A DNA stretch of 64,000 nucleotides from Chamaecyparis obtusa (taxonomy: Eukaryota; Streptophyta; Pinopsida; Cupressales; Cupressaceae): assembly GCA_027943335.1 (NCBI GenBank), contig BSBK01000520.1, forward strand, positions 927,001-991,000, read 5' to 3'. The notes beneath the pieces were generated by a model. It saw only the letters and a list, made by a program, of their open reading frames with translations, did not search any database and was not told the origin of the DNA. Below are positions 46,371-58,959 of this stretch, piece by piece (the stretch's first letter is position 1; every line of letters starts with the position of its first letter). The position numbers and the translations under genes were made by a program.

Positions 46371-46561
46371 TTTTTGTTTTGGCATTAATTTGAAAAAGGG
46401 GGAAAGTCATGTATATGACACTATGTACTTCACACCACTGAGAGCATGCACAAAGGGGGATTTTGTAAAGAAAAGAGTTAGTGTATATGTGGAGTTAGTA
46501 TATTTTTGCGTTTGTATATATTTTGGGAAATCAGTACATATACATAAGGTTTTGATACTAA
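46371..46561 (+). other. Element D 3' untranslated region up to the C insertion
   Basis: Contains GAAAAAGGGGGAAAG at about 46393, a purine-rich block, and no ORF. D sequence stops at CTAA (46561), where the C LTR begins, and its last bases reappear only after C, at about 52514. Confidence 0.55.
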
Positions 46562-47229
46562 TGTTGTAGGATCATGTCGGGTCCTTGGCAATCTTGTATC
46601 ACCAAAAAAATATTTGTGTTTTCCTGTGTTCCTCGATTCCTTCTTTGACTGAGTTGGTTCAGTATTGCTCGATTTCCTTTTTTTACTGGGGTTGGTTGGT
46701 TATCTCTCTAGCGCTCAGTGAATTTCCCTGATGCTTGGTGATGCTTTTCTGGCACTCAGTTATCCTTTCTTATTGAGTTGTTTGTTTTAGTTTCTTATTG
46801 AGGCCGACTCTTGCAAATAGTTATGGTCATAGATTTAATGTTGGTATCTATCATTGGGAAGTGTGTGGACCTAGATTTAGTCATTCCTTCCATTGATGGT
46901 GGATTTGAAGGCTAAATTTTTCAGTAGCCTCTTGTATATAATGTAATCATTGTTTGTAGTTTAGGAGATCAATTAGGACACAAGAGATAGAAGCTAGGAG
47001 ATAGAAGATTGTTTCAGATCCTCGCATGTTGGAGGACTTGTGTACTTGATTTTAATATCTGGCCTAAACTGATAAGGCCTGACATGTATGAATCAATTAA
47101 AGTAAATATATGAAAGATATCTACATTCTCTCTCTCACCTATGTGTTTGTTTCTTCTGGGTGTGATCTCTGCAAGGTGGATCTAGTTAGGGTGTGCCTTT
47201 TGCCCCTCTCCGCATCCTCCCTTGCATCA
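46562..47229 (+). repeat. Element C 5' LTR
   Basis: 668 bp from TGTTGTAGGATCATGTCGGG to CTTGCATCA. Matches 51837-52516 throughout (GGGTCCTTGGCAATC, TTATGGTCATAGATTTAATG, GATCTCTGCAAGGTGGATCT). Confidence 0.9.
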
Positions 47230-47231
47230 GG

Positions 47232-47246
47232 TGGTATCAGAGTGAG
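47232..47246 (+). promoter_or_regulatory. Element C primer-binding site
   Basis: TGGTATCAGAGTGAG, two bases after the 5' LTR. Same type and spacing as in element A, with one change (C to T after GAG). Confidence 0.9.
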
Positions 47247-47365
47247 GTTAGATCTGGATCTAGCTTTGCGAATCTAGGTTTGAGGGTTCCTTCTTGTCAA
47301 ACCCTAGTTGATTTGTTGTGGGGTAGCATATTGTGATCTGACCTACAATTGTAGAGGGTTTCAAG

Positions 47366-48345
47366 ATGGTTCATGGGAGGTGAGATGTAGATCCAAGATT
47401 GGAAAATATGTTGAGACAACTTGCTGTTAGATTAAAATTTGTTGAAACAGCCCAGAGAAGAGGAAGACATATTGAAGATGTTAGTAATGATGAAATTGAG
47501 GAAGAACAATGTGATGTAGAACCTGCACAAGCAATGGATCAAGGTGAGGAAATATTGTTGAAGGCTTTGACAAATCCAAAGTCTACACCACACTTTAATC
47601 CTCCTAAGTATAGTGGAAAATTGGATTCTGATGAATTGGTGGACTAGATCACTGAGATGGAAAAGTACTTTGAATATGAAAATGTACCTGAGGAAAATAA
47701 GGTGAAAATTGCAAGCACAAAGTTGAAAAGTCATGCATCCTTGTGGTGGGAACATCTGTAGTTGGATAGAAAGAGGAAAGGCAAAGATAAAATTTAGGTA
47801 TGGAATAAGATGGCGAATAAATTGAAAGGAAAGTTTTTACATTGTGATTATCAAATCCTAGTTAGGTGAATGCAAAGTTTGAGGCAGAAAGATATCTCGG
47901 TAAAATAATATACTGAGGAACTCTATAGATTAGATATCAGATCTGGACATGATGAAGATGATGTAGAAAGAATTTCTAGGTACTTGAATGGATTGAGAGT
48001 TTCCATCCAAGAAGAAATCAGTTTGGTTAAATTGGAGAACATTGAAGAGGCTTATCAATTTGCATTGAAAGCTAAGGAGAAATTGAGAAAAAGACATGAG
48101 AAAAGACAAAGAGGTAGAGATGGTAGATTCCCTAGAGGAAGAGGTAGATCTTATGGTGAAAATAGTAGATCTGAACTTGAAAAGACAAATATGGTTAAAG
48201 GCATGACTGAGTGGAAAGGTGAAAGTTCATCTACAGGTAGAGGCAGTAACTACTGAGGTGGTTATAACATAGGTGGTTTCTGATGAACTTGTTACAATTG
48301 TGGATAAGGAAACAAATCATTTGAGTGTACACATGAAAGTAAGAA
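47366..48345 (+). pseudogene. Element C gag relic
   Basis: ATG at 47366 (MVHGR then a stop), followed in phase by LENMLRQLAVRLKFVE, the capsid entry motif FNPPKYSGKLDSDELVD (47593-47643), FEYENVPEENKVKIA, SLWWEHL, and an Arg-rich linker KRQRGRDGRFPRGRGRS (about 48105-48153). Several in-frame stops. A knuckle remnant CYNCG...FEC lies at about 48291-48330 with a stop in it. Homologous to the Gag of A over its whole length. Confidence 0.85.
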
Positions 48346-48499
48346 GGTCGGTAGTAGTAGAAATGCTTTGGTGCAAGAAGAGTCACAAAATGAACCTGAG
48401 AAGGAAAAGAACTTGACGGTAAGGATATCACTTTGGACTAAAAATAATAAGGAAGATTCGGTAAGGAAAGGTTTGTTCAAGACTAGATGTAGAGTTTCT

Positions 48500-48840
48500 A
48501 ATTAGTTTGGAGGGTAATCATTGATAGGGGTAGCTTGGAGAGCTTGGCATCTGAGGAAATAGTTACAAAGTTGCAATTGAAAAGGTTGGAACATCCAAAG
48601 CCCTATCAGATTTCATGGATCAAAGATGAGCATACACTCTTGGTAAGTGAACAATATTATGTGAATTTGAAAATTGGAAAGTACTATGATAAGGTGTTAT
48701 GTGATATCATGCCTATGGATTGTTGTCATATTTTTTTGGGTAGACCTTGGAAATATGATAGACATGCTATATATGATGGGAGATTGCATAAATATGTACT
48801 ATTTGGGTTGATGGAAGAAGACAAATCTTGTTACCTTTAA
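48500..48840 (+). pseudogene. Element C protease relic
   Basis: Reads VIIDRGSLESLASEEIVTKL, where the catalytic Asp-Ser-Gly is Asp-Arg-Gly, then KPYQISWIKDEHTLLVSEQY and LGRPWKYDRHAIYDGRL. It is out of phase with gag by a small indel near 48500. The catalytic triad change would abolish activity. Confidence 0.78.
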
Positions 48841-49089
48841 TTGAAGAACCTGTTAGTAATGCTTGCACATCTATGAAAGTTTTCTTGATGGAAGGAAGAT
48901 TGTTTGTTAAGGATTTGAAGAATAATGATGTATGTTTTGTTGTGATTCCTAACAAACCAAGTAAGAAAATAGAAGATAGTATCCTCGAGGGGATTGATAA
49001 GTTACTCACCGAGTATAGTGAAATCATTTTCCTAATGGTTTTCCATCAAAGAGAAGTATTGATCATTGCATGGATCTAATCCCTGGAGC

Positions 49090-49840
49090 TAGTTTACCAA
49101 ATAAGGCACCACATCGGTTGACACCTACCGAGAATCAGGAATTGAACCGACAGATTTAAGAATTGTTGTAGAAAGGTTTGATCTGGAAAATTTTGAGTCC
49201 TTCTACAGTACCTATTGTATTGTCACCTAAGAAGAATGGAGAACGATGAATGTGAACTAATTCCAGAGAAATCAACAAGATAATAGTGAAATATAAGTTT
49301 CCTATACCAAGAATGGATGATATAATGGGTAGTTTGACTAGAGTAAAGTATTTAACCAAAATTGATTTGAAAAGTGGGTATCATCAAATCTAAATCAGAG
49401 AAGGTGATGAGTGGAAGACTGCTTTCAAGACAAAAGAAGGTTTGTATGAGTGGTTGGTTATGCCTTTTGGTTTAACTAATGCACCGAGTAATTTTATGAG
49501 GTTGATGAATGAAGTTTTGAAGAAATTCTTGGGTAAATTTGTGATTCTATACCTAGATGATTTTTTGATATTCAGCAAGACCAAAGAAGAACATTTGTTA
49601 CATGTTAAACAAGTATTACAGAGGTTGAAAGAAGAAAAGTTGCTAATAAATTTGAAAAAGCATTCATTCATGAAAGAAGAGATTTTGTATTTGGGATTTG
49701 TAATTTTAGCTGATGGTTTGAAGATGGATCCTGAAAAGGTTGAAGCTATTTTGAATTGGCCTACACCTGAGAATGCTAGTGAGGTAAGATCATTTCATGG
49801 TTTGGCAAGTTTTTACTGAAAATTCATTAGGAATTTTAGT
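49090..49840 (+). pseudogene. Element C reverse transcriptase relic
   Basis: Motifs in order: VPIVLSPKKNGER (about 49210), [53 protein letters not shown] (49439-49498), [14 protein letters not shown] with the intact YLDD (about 49548), and [20 protein letters not shown]. The open stretch 49442-49819 is uninterrupted; upstream parts have stops. This is the segment deleted from element A. Confidence 0.88.
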
Positions 49841-50335
49841 TCAATTTATAATGCTATGACTAAGAATATGAGATGAGATAAAAGAGAATTCAAGTGGACA
49901 CATGGAGCTGATAAAAGTTTTGAGACTCTGAAGCAGAAGGTTGTTGAATTGCCTATTTTGGCATTGCCCTATTTTAGTAAGGTATTTCAAGTGGAATGTG
50001 ATGCAAGTAGAAGTGCAATAGGAGCTGTGTTGAGTCAAGAAGGTAAACCTGTTGCTTTCTTTAGTGAAAAGTTGAATGATGCAAAAAGGAAATACTCTTT
50101 GTATGATCAAGAATTCTATGCTATTGTTCAAGCACTGAAGAAATGGAGACATTATTTGATACCGAGTGAATTTGTGTTGTATACCGATCATAAAGCTTTA
50201 CAGTATATGGGTAGTCAGAATAAGTTTAATCAGACACATATGAAATGGGTTGAGCATTTGCAAAGCTATACATTTACATGATAAAGCATAATAGTGGAGT
50301 CACTAACCGAGTTGCAGATGCCTTGATTAGAAGGA
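49841..50335 (+). pseudogene. Element C RNase H relic
   Basis: Open at 49949-50281: FQVECDASRSAIGAVLSQ, KYSLYDQEFYAIVQALKKW, FVLYTDHKALQYM, giving the catalytic Asp-Glu-Asp series. A one-base deletion at about 50279 shifts the end (SYTFT then IKHNSGVTNRVADAL in another phase). RT-linked position, as normal for Ty3/gypsy. Confidence 0.85.
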
Positions 50336-50495
50336 GATCTTTGATGACTGAGATGAAATTGAAGTTCTTGGATTTGATGACATGAGAGATTCTTATGAAT
50401 TTGATCCTGATTTTTCTGAGCCGTGGAGAAAGTTCAAATCACCTATTTAGGATCAACCGAGTACTAAATGGGAAGAATATTTCATTCAAGAAGGT

Positions 50496-51765
50496 ATGTT
50501 GTTTAAAGGTATTCAGTTGTGTATACCGAGGGGATCAATGAGAAATAATTTGATAAAGGAGAAACATAGTAGTGGTTTGGCTGGACATTTTGGTGTTGAT
50601 AAGACATTGAATTTGCTTAAGGAGAAATACTTTTGGCCAAATTTGTATAAAGATGTTCATAAATTTGTGAAAATTTGTGGAATTTGTCAAGTTACAAAAG
50701 GAGTAAGTCATAATACTAGATTTTATACACCGATTTCTATTCCCGAGAAACCTTGGATTGATATTAGTATGGATTTGTTTTTAGGCTTACCGAAGATAGT
50801 AATAGGTAATGATTCTATATTTGTTGTTGTGGATAGATTTTTTAAAATGGCACATTTTATACCTTGTAGAAAGACATTAGATGTAGTACATATAGTAGAT
50901 GTTTTCTTTAAGGAAATTGTCAGATTGCATGGATTATCAAGGAGTATTATCTCTAACTGATATAGTAAATTTGTTGGATACTTTTGGAAGAGCCTTTGGA
51001 GAAAGTTTGGCACTGAGTTGAAATATAGTTCTACATTTCACCCAGAGACCGATGGACAGATAGAAGTTGTGAATGGAAGCTTGGGAAATCTTTTGAGATG
51101 TTTAGTTGTAGACACATTGAGTAATTGGGATTATTTGTTGGCACAAGAAAAGTTTGCATACAATAGTTCAGTGAATAGGAGTACTGGAATAACACCTTTT
51201 GAGATTGTTAATGGCATTCAACTGAGAGTTATATCAGATTTGAGGGATATTGCTGATGAAAGAAAGAGAAGTGCTAAAGGACTAAAGTTTGCTAAGTACA
51301 TGAAGACATTACATGAAGAGGTGAAATATAAGTTGGAGAAAAGTAATTAGAAATACAAAGATAGAGCTGATAGATCAAGAAGACATATGACTTTTGTAGT
51401 CAGTGATCAAGTAATGGTTCATTTGAAGAAAGACAGATTTCCTGTTGGAACATATGGGAAGATGAAAATAAAAAAGTTTGGTCCTTGTAAGATTTTGAAG
51501 ATATTTGACAGTGGAAATGCTTATGAGAATGCGTTACCTAATGACATGGATATATCACCTATTTTCAACATTGCTGATTTGTATGAGTACCATGAGTTAG
51601 ATGAAGAAATGATAGTACCAAAGGATTATCCTAAGAAAAAGATAGAAGAAGTTGAAAAGATTTTGGAGCAAAGAATTTGTAGAAGTAAAAGAGGAAAATA
51701 GTATATGGAATATCTGGTAAAGTGGAAGAATAGACCGATTGAAGACAGTTCATGGATTTCACAAT
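50496..51765 (+). pseudogene. Element C integrase and chromodomain relic
   Basis: HHCC finger complete (KHSSGLAGHFGVDKTLNLL ... CGICQ, 50562-50690). The core has SMDLFLGLP with the first Asp kept, but the second motif is ISN-stop-YSKF in place of SDRDSKF; HPETDGQIEVVN holds the Glu. The C-terminal [16 protein letters not shown] module is followed by a chromodomain, [13 protein letters not shown], stop, YMEYLVKWKNRPIEDSSW, at about 51660-51765. Integrase would cut and join the cDNA; this copy has lost a catalytic Asp. Confidence 0.87.
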
Positions 51766-51836
51766 CTGAGTTGGATTCAGCTCGAATCGTACCTATTTTA
51801 TGATTCAGAGAATCATTTCAAATAACCCCAGGTGTT

Positions 51837-52516
51837 TGATGCACCTGAGCATCTCGGGTCCTTGGCAATCCCATATCACCAAAAACATATTTGTGTTTTC
51901 TTGTGTTGCTCGGTTCCTTCTTTGACCGAGTTGGTTCGGTGTTGCTTGGTTTCCTTTGTTTACCAGGGTTGGTTAGTTATCTCTCTGGCACTCGGTGAAT
52001 TTCCCTAGTGCTTGATGATGCTTGTTTGGTGCTCAATTTTCCTTTCTTACCGAGTTGTTTGTTTTAGTTTCTTGTTGAGGTTGCCTCTTTCAATTAATTA
52101 TGGTCATAGATTTAATGTTGGTATCTATCATTGGGAAGCATGTGGACCTAGATCTGGTCGTTCCTTCCATTGATGGTGGATCTGAAGGCTAACTTGTTCA
52201 TTTGCCTCTTGTATATAATGTAATTATTGTTTGTAGTTTTACGAGATCAATTAAGACATCAGACATAGAAGGTAGGAGATAGAAGATTGTTTCAGATCCT
52301 CGCATGTTGGAGGACTTTTGTCTCTGATTGTAATATTTGGCATAAACCATGAAGACCTTACAGCCTGACATGTATGAATTAATTGAAGAAGATATATGAA
52401 ATATATTTGCATTCTCTCTCTCACTTGTGTGTTTGTTTCTTTCTCCTATGATCTCTGCAAGGTGGATCTGGTTAGGGTGTGCCTTTTGGTCCCTCTCCCC
52501 ATCTACCTTTTGCTTT
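51837..52516 (+). repeat. Element C 3' LTR
   Basis: Starts TGATGCACCTGAGCATCTCGGG after ACCCCAGGTGTT (first 20 bases TGATGCACCTGAGCATCTCG). Follows the 5' LTR to about 52516, where D sequence resumes with GGGGGAGAT. Confidence 0.85.
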
Positions 52517-52525
52517 AGGGGGAGA
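52514..52525 (+). promoter_or_regulatory. Element D polypurine tract
   Basis: TTTAGGGGGAGA directly before the D 3' LTR start (TATTATCTC at 52527; TG is mutated to TA). A G-rich purine run at this place is the expected plus-strand primer. Confidence 0.75.
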
Positions 52526-52526
52526 T

Positions 52527-52703
52527 TATTATCTCTATTTTGAGCATTAATGGATTTTCATTAGTATTAATTAGTTATTCAGTCGGTAAGGAGACAAACT
52601 AGATAGTTGGTCAAGCATACAAAGCCTACACACCGAGCAAAGACATGGTAGAACTTCAACTTAACCGAATACAAGTTTGACTGAGACCACTCACCGTGTG
52701 TCA
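52527..52703 (+). repeat. Element D 3' LTR, truncated
   Basis: 177 bases match the first 180 of the 5' LTR (ATCTCTATTTTGAGCATTAA, GGTCAAGCATACAAAGCCTA, GAGACAAAC). Similarity ends abruptly near CTCACCGTGTGTCA. The remaining 1.06 kb of LTR is not found downstream, so D was truncated after insertion. Confidence 0.85.
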
Positions 52704-55700
52704 AATGTATGTTTATTTTAAATTTTCTACTATTTTGGTAATATTTTCCAACATTTTTCTAATGTTTTTCAATTGTATTAAAGAATATTAACTAAAAAAT
52801 TACAATATAAACTAACTAAATTACAAAAAAAAATCAAAATTACAATTGCATAATAACTAAAAATTACAATGATTTTTTTGTAAAATGTAAGCTAACTATA
52901 TTACAAAAAAACATAAAATATTACTTAAAACACATAAAATTATCCTAAAAACATAAAATATAAATTGAAAACACACAAAAAATTTAAAAAGTTGTCAATT
53001 TTGACTAAAGATCTCTGAAGCTCGTCTCTCGCTCCATGAAATCCAGAATTTTGATTGTGCAAATGAGTTGTTAAAGGCCTTTTTCTTGCTTATATAGTGT
53101 TTTTAGGTTTTGACCAAAATTGGTTCGGCCAAACATGGTTGAATCAGACCAGTTTTTGTTGAACATCCATGACTATGTCGACACTGCATGTGTCTGCATG
53201 GACACCACACATGTCCAACCTTACATGTATCGACTAAACTATGTCCAGCCGAAACCTATTTTAGTTGAAACTGCTCAGTTAGCCTTTAGTGTGACATAGC
53301 TTTGGGCTTTCACCCATCTACATTAATTGTATATGAGTGAAATTTATAGATGCATGTGTATTTGTGAGGGCATCATTTATTCCTTTTCTACATTTCTATG
53401 TCAACACCTTGATTCCAAGAACATTCAAACATCTTCATGGGTATGAGAAATTCCTACATCCCTCCACAAGCCACTAATGGCACACTTCATTTCCATTTCA
53501 AGAACTTTCAATTTGATTTCAAGGTTGATTCCTAAATATGGATTTGACTAAGGAAAAACCCTTTCCACAACCATTTTCCCTATTTTACTATGTGCAGGTA
53601 GGTAAAAGTACAAAGTTGTGTTACATTTCAGGCTAACTTATCAAGACAACTGAATTTGAGTATTTTTAACTTTTTTTTTTTGAAACATATGGTCTAGCTA
53701 GACTCATTAGATAAGTGCTTCAACTTTTCCAATTAGAAATATCTATTAAATGCATGTTCTATATTAATTTGGGTCCAATTACCAAAGAAATAAAATTATT
53801 TCAAAAAAGTGATGTTTCAATAACTCCTACTCTTTTTAATGATATTTAAAAATATATATAAAAATATACTTTTGTAGAGCTCAGAGTCGAGATTATTGTC
53901 ATATAAGTTTTATAGTATTTTGATTAGATCTAATATATTATAATCTCAAAATGCTACAAATAGGTATTTTAAAATTTGAGAAGATGATGCTTCAAATAAA
54001 GAAAAAAATAGTAAATCATATAAAAAAAAAAAAATATTTAACATTAGATGAGAGAGTCCTCTTCAAGAAAATGTAATTCTTTTTGGAATGGTGTTGATTT
54101 GATAGGGGAAATTTGACAGGAGATAAATACTATTGATTTCAAATAAGTTTGACTTTGAGTAGTTATATTAGAGAAAAGGTACATCGAAAGCCAATCTTTC
54201 TTCTTTTTTAAACTAGCTATACATGTGTCATATATAACATATTTTGAAATCAGAGGAAAAAAAAAGGATTATTTGTATATACTTGTTTGGTAGGAACTAT
54301 GCCCCAGATTTTCAGCATTTTTTAGCAACTAAAAAATGGACCTCAAAAATTTAAAAATTATGTCAATTCTTGTTCAATTTTTTAAAAAAATTATAGGCAT
54401 AAACTTTATCCAATTTTACACATTTCATCAACTTACATCATCTTCAAATTCTAAACACAAATGCCACATTTATGTCATTAAAGTTGAAAAATTTGTTTGT
54501 TGTTGACCTCTTCCTTTATAAACGTGTGAGAAAACTCCTGTATAGGTTGAAAGTGGTGCAAGTACAAAGATAGTGGTAGAAAAGTTAGGAAGAGCATTTT
54601 AGTTAATAGCAATTGCATTTGACTTGACTGGTACAAGGTGAGCTTGACTTGCCACTAACCTTCATCTCACTCCAAACCCTTAGATGTGCCCCATACATGC
54701 TATTCTACACTCTTGTCTTGATCATAGGTTAGTTATAATACATATTTTTAGACCTATTTGTAGATTCAAATTTGCTATTTAGATCTATTGGCATGTGTAA
54801 TTACCTAGTTTCTCTGCATACTTGTATTTCTCATTGCTAGTTTATATAGCCATCCTTTCAACATCAATAGAAAAGGAATTTATGCATCCTCTTAGCGCTT
54901 GAGCCTCCTCAAGCGTAGTGGATCAAACTTCCTTCCAATTTGTGTTTGAAAATAGGTGTGATCATCCATCCTAGTTGTTGTCCCTCGCATTATCCTATTT
55001 TCTTTCATCATAGATTCATAACTAGTGCTCTCTTATTGGATATTATTTTTTATCATTTTGATAAATTTCTAAAGGAACATATACTAGGGCATTATTGAAG
55101 GTTGATTAGTACCTATTTTTAACACCCTCATTTTAATAGGAATAGGTATCTTTGAACCAATTTTCATGTTCATAATATTGATATATAAAGCATAAAAAAT
55201 AAGTGCCCCTTATGACCTCATTCCATCACTTACTTTAAATTATGACCTTAAATATTAGAAATATTACAGAACTCCTTCCATACCCATCTTTCTTGATTCT
55301 TTTGTTTGTTGCATTGCTTGCATTTTTTTCCCAAGAAGATAACCATGCACCCTTTTTTTTTTCTATTTATATTGTAGCATTTTCAATCTCTTAAACAAAT
55401 TTTAGTGGCCAATAAAATTATTCATAAACTAAATGAAAAATAAAATAAAAAGAATCTACTACATGTCTATAAAACATAGTACATAATTTAAGAGTATTTA
55501 AGAACAATGTTGCATCATTCAAAAATATTTTATTTTTCATTGTTTATTTGTTTGTAAATATTTAATAACATCACAATCATCATTCATGCACCACAAAAGC
55601 CACCACATTTCCCCCAAACCTATGTATTTCATCTCACAATTATGACTACAGATTTGATACTGGGTTCATAGTGTTACATCTACATTAGAAGATTTTGATT

Positions 55701-55984
55701 ACTACAGAAGAATAATTTGATTTTTACTTATTACCAAGCATAATAGAATACCATCTAATTTTAGCATTCAAGGCTTGTGACATCTTCCTTAATATCATTG
55801 CATGTTGAAAATGCCATATTTATAGATTGATTGAACCTAGGAGAACTTATGGTATGAGCTACATCAATTTTCATTGACCCATCATCATTCATTTTAGAAG
55901 GTCCTTTCACATGTTTGGCCATTTAAACATTATATTGATATCAAAGTTTTGCACCTCCTTGTGACAAAAGATTCTAGAAATACA
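52704..55984. other. 3.3-kb AT-rich stretch without an identified gene
   Basis: 52740-53000 is A/T-rich with repeated AAAATTACAA and AACATAAAAT words. A TATATAG at about 53090 and TTTGTTTGGTAGGAACTATG at about 54280 are isolated. No ORF over 60 codons, no LTR pair, no tRNA. It may be decayed transposon sequence or intergenic DNA. Confidence 0.5.
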
Positions 55985-56165
55985 TCAACACTACTAATAA
56001 AAAACTAATAAGGACAAAATCAAAGCTTTTTAATTATGTTCAGATTCACTATTGACAAACCCTTAACGCGGTAACATGGCCAAGACTCAAAATTAGAAGT
56101 GACATAATTTTATTTATTTTTGTTTGGGTGTCAATTTAACCAGTCATTTCATGTATGACATGAGC
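55985..56165 (+). repeat. Direct repeat flanking the dioxygenase locus, left copy
   Basis: GGACAAAATCAAAGCTTTTT, ATGGCCAAGACTCAA and CAGTCATTTCATGNATGACA occur in this order here and again at 62545-62695, same orientation, about 6.55 kb apart. The intervening block contains the dioxygenase gene. Confidence 0.8.
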
Positions 56166-58959
56166 TTGATTTTTTGTTGGAAAATCATTTTAAAACTATG
56201 TAATCACTATTTCAACGTTTGTCCGAACAATGCCTCCAAGCCGGGCCTGATCGGTTTTGTCATATGCGGAAATTTAATTAAGATGAAAGCTGATTGAAGT
56301 TCAAGGCAATAGCTCATCTTTATTTGCATCCAGATCATTCATTCACCATGCATTCGTCCCTGCAAAATGAAGTTGTCTCATGACCGGTTTTGCGACCTTC
56401 TTATTTTACGGATCTTTCAGTCGACTTATGTTGACTAGGAGGAATCGACATGACCAGGTAACGATGAAACATGGTAAATTTTTAGTCAAAGGAGATGGAA
56501 TTTGCAAATGTAGCAATTTTTAAATGATTAATTAATTTCGGAGGCATATTTAACATGTGATGAATTATTGATGATCATTTTCTTGCGAGTGTTTGAGTGG
56601 TTGCAGGTCGGTGGACAGAGGTGTGGTCGAGGAGAGAGGTCTAGCTCCCCACCTAGTGTTAGATTCGGATGTCGTAGAGCCCACACACACCACCATATGA
56701 TTACTTAATCATTTTGTTATGAGTGCTTTATGAATGAAAAATATATATATCTGCAAATATTTGTTTTATATCACCTAAATGGAAATGAGATTTGAAATAG
56801 GCTATGTTTATAATTGTTAGGATTTTTAAATTAATTAACTAACATTAAGTTAATTATGTGTACTTACATTTTATCCTTACTCCATTCAACTTACCGCAAG
56901 TAAATCAAGAAACGGTTTGGCCACTAAGGATATATGCCGAGACGTTTTTCATTGTGGATACCTTTTTCTGGACATGTATGAGAGGTGGTTGGAAAATTTT
57001 GAAACTGGTTTGTTTTGGGAAAAAAAATAGGAGGCAAACATTGGTGTGTGGAAAGGGGATATTCTAACGTTGTGGCAGACTGGAAGGCTTGGTGTTTTTC
57101 TTGAAAGGGGTTCTTGATAGGAGACAAATACATCATCATCATCATCTAGCTACAGTGTCAGCTTGTGGTTGCTAGGTAGGTTTTTTTTTTTTCTATTACT
57201 CTTTACATTCTGAAATCCTTTATTGAGAAAGAATGCATTGGTATTTATGAATATGGAAAACTGTAGTTATCTGACTATGGTGTTATTGTGGAATTAATCC
57301 TTGCATGTCTGATACAAATTTTGAATACATTGGTTATTCTAATTAATGACAAGTGCTGTGTGAACAAGATAACCTCTTAAGCATAAACTCTGAATTGGGA
57401 AATGAGAATACAATAGTTTTTCAAGATCATGTTGTGGAATGTTTACATTTCTTTCTTATTTCAGCAAATTCAAGAATTGAGTTGCTCCAATCTCTTTGTT
57501 TAACCGCAAATTACTTGAAATGTCTTCTTTCCTTGGGTTGGACGACAGTAGATAGCCACCGACCATTTCTCTATCCTTTTTGGTAACAAACCAGTGTAGA
57601 ACATGGCAAGCCGCACCTGTTATGATGCCAGAATTATGTTCCAAATACTAGGAAATTTTTTAGATTGGAGTTATTCAGCTGCACTTTTATTTGCAGACTG
57701 CATTTTGTTGTATGAACTCAATGAAGATGATGAGTTTCGCAAATTTGTATACCGTTGGGCTTATTTTTATTTTTGCCATTTTTAATGTACTACAAAGTGG
57801 GTTGGCTAAACTATGTTTTCTCAATTGTAAGGCTGGCACAGTCCTCTTGTGGTTTACTGTTTCACTATGCTTTTAAGTTTATTTTTCATTGTAACGGTTC
57901 TTCTATAGCTTGTTGTTAGAAGCTGCTTCTCTGTGTTTAGTGGCCTACGTTAGTGAATCCCTTTTATAGAGAGTGGTGCCTTTGTTTTTCTTTACTTATC
58001 TTCAGTGACCAAATCTAAATTTAATTTTTCTCATACCACATTGACAAGTGAAGACTCTTCCTTGTTGCTGACCTGACAGGCTTGTGGGTCTCTGTGCGGT
58101 GATGTAGAAGCAATTTGTTCATTAATTCACTTGCACTCTCTCATCGTTCCTTATGAATGTAATCCTCACAATAGAACCATACATAAAACCTGTTCTCTGC
58201 AAGTCTGTAATATATATTTAGAACTATTTTCATTTTCATGCATCTTTACATCAATCTGTTCTTTGGTAATGTTTGCATCACTGCCTCTAACTTTGATAGC
58301 TGTTCTTCATTGTTCCGTGCACTATGTGCTAATACATCGGCGTTCACCATTTGATGGACTACATTTTCCATGATATCTCACTCAATAAGTCATCATGTGA
58401 TTGATTCTTTCATAGTGCTCTACTATAATTTCTAATCTTACTGTTCCGTGTTTTTCTTGCTGTTGAATCCAACTTTTAAATTCATTGTTTCATTAGCCAG
58501 GGTAGTGAGCAGAATTTTCCTCGGTGTAGGTAGAGAACTCAGTCTTTTATGCTAATTTCACTATGTAGTTTAAAGAATGGGGTATTTTTGTTTTTACAAA
58601 GACAGAGCAACTGGGTGAAACCTTACAGCAGTGAAATCATTTTATAGTACTGAATGGATAATGACACACCTTGCTTTAATTGCTGTATTTATTGAATTAT
58701 GTTGCCGTGGTGCTGTTTATTTATTTGTTTTTACTGTTCATGTGGAAACGGGAATGTATCAACTAGGATGGAAGTTGTGCCGAATGTAGAGATCAAGGGA
58801 GGGTAAATGTATGTTTGCCTGCCAGTTCAAATCTGGAATAAAATTTACTTTGGCCAAAGTATAAACTGCATATGTTCTCATTGATTATGCATGGTTAAAA
58901 TTTACCCCTTGCTATATCCATTGTATAGAACCTACTATAGGCATATGTGATGTAGGTTA
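56166..58959. other. 2.8-kb stretch upstream of the dioxygenase without an identified gene
   Basis: Base composition is less repetitive than the left 50 kb. GACGTTTTTCATTGTGG and a (ATC)n-like CATCATCATCATCATC at about 57129 are present, and CTAG|GTAGG at about 57175 looks like a splice donor followed by a T-run. These could be leader exons of a gene on the plus strand, but no protein-coding exon is convincing. Confidence 0.4.

Larger units (their letters stand above)
46562..52516 (+). mobile_element. Element C: Ty3/gypsy chromovirus, about 5.95 kb, nested in D
   Basis: LTRs at 46562-47229 and 51837 to about 52516 flank a 4.6-kb interior with initiator-Met primer site, Gag, protease, RT, RNase H, integrase and chromodomain. 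Coding text and LTR ends are related to element A but the LTRs are clearly distinct, so C belongs to a sister family. A clean target duplication was not found; the right LTR end is altered (TTTTGCTTTA instead of CTTGCATCA). Confidence 0.9.
17512..52703 (+). mobile_element. Element D: very large LTR retrotransposon with Gag and an unknown ORF but no pol, split by E, F and C
   Basis: 5' LTR starts TGTTATCTCTATTTTGAGC at 17512. A primer-binding site lies at 25406, a polypurine tract at 52514-52525, and a truncated 3' LTR begins TATTATCTCTATTTTGAGC at 52527. Excluding nested insertions E (6.65 kb), F (about 15 kb) and C (about 6 kb), D itself is about 7.5 kb. The interior codes for a Gag with several CCHC knuckles and a long lysine-rich ORF2. 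No RT, RNase H or integrase motif is seen in D sequence, so D is a non-autonomous element that would depend on another element's enzymes. The superfamily cannot be fixed without pol. Confidence 0.8.

Noticed and set aside
54500..54960. Possible LTR-like block (TATATAGCC and a U5-like context)
   Set aside because: No partner copy, no TG...CA ends and no primer site were found, so it cannot be supported as an LTR.
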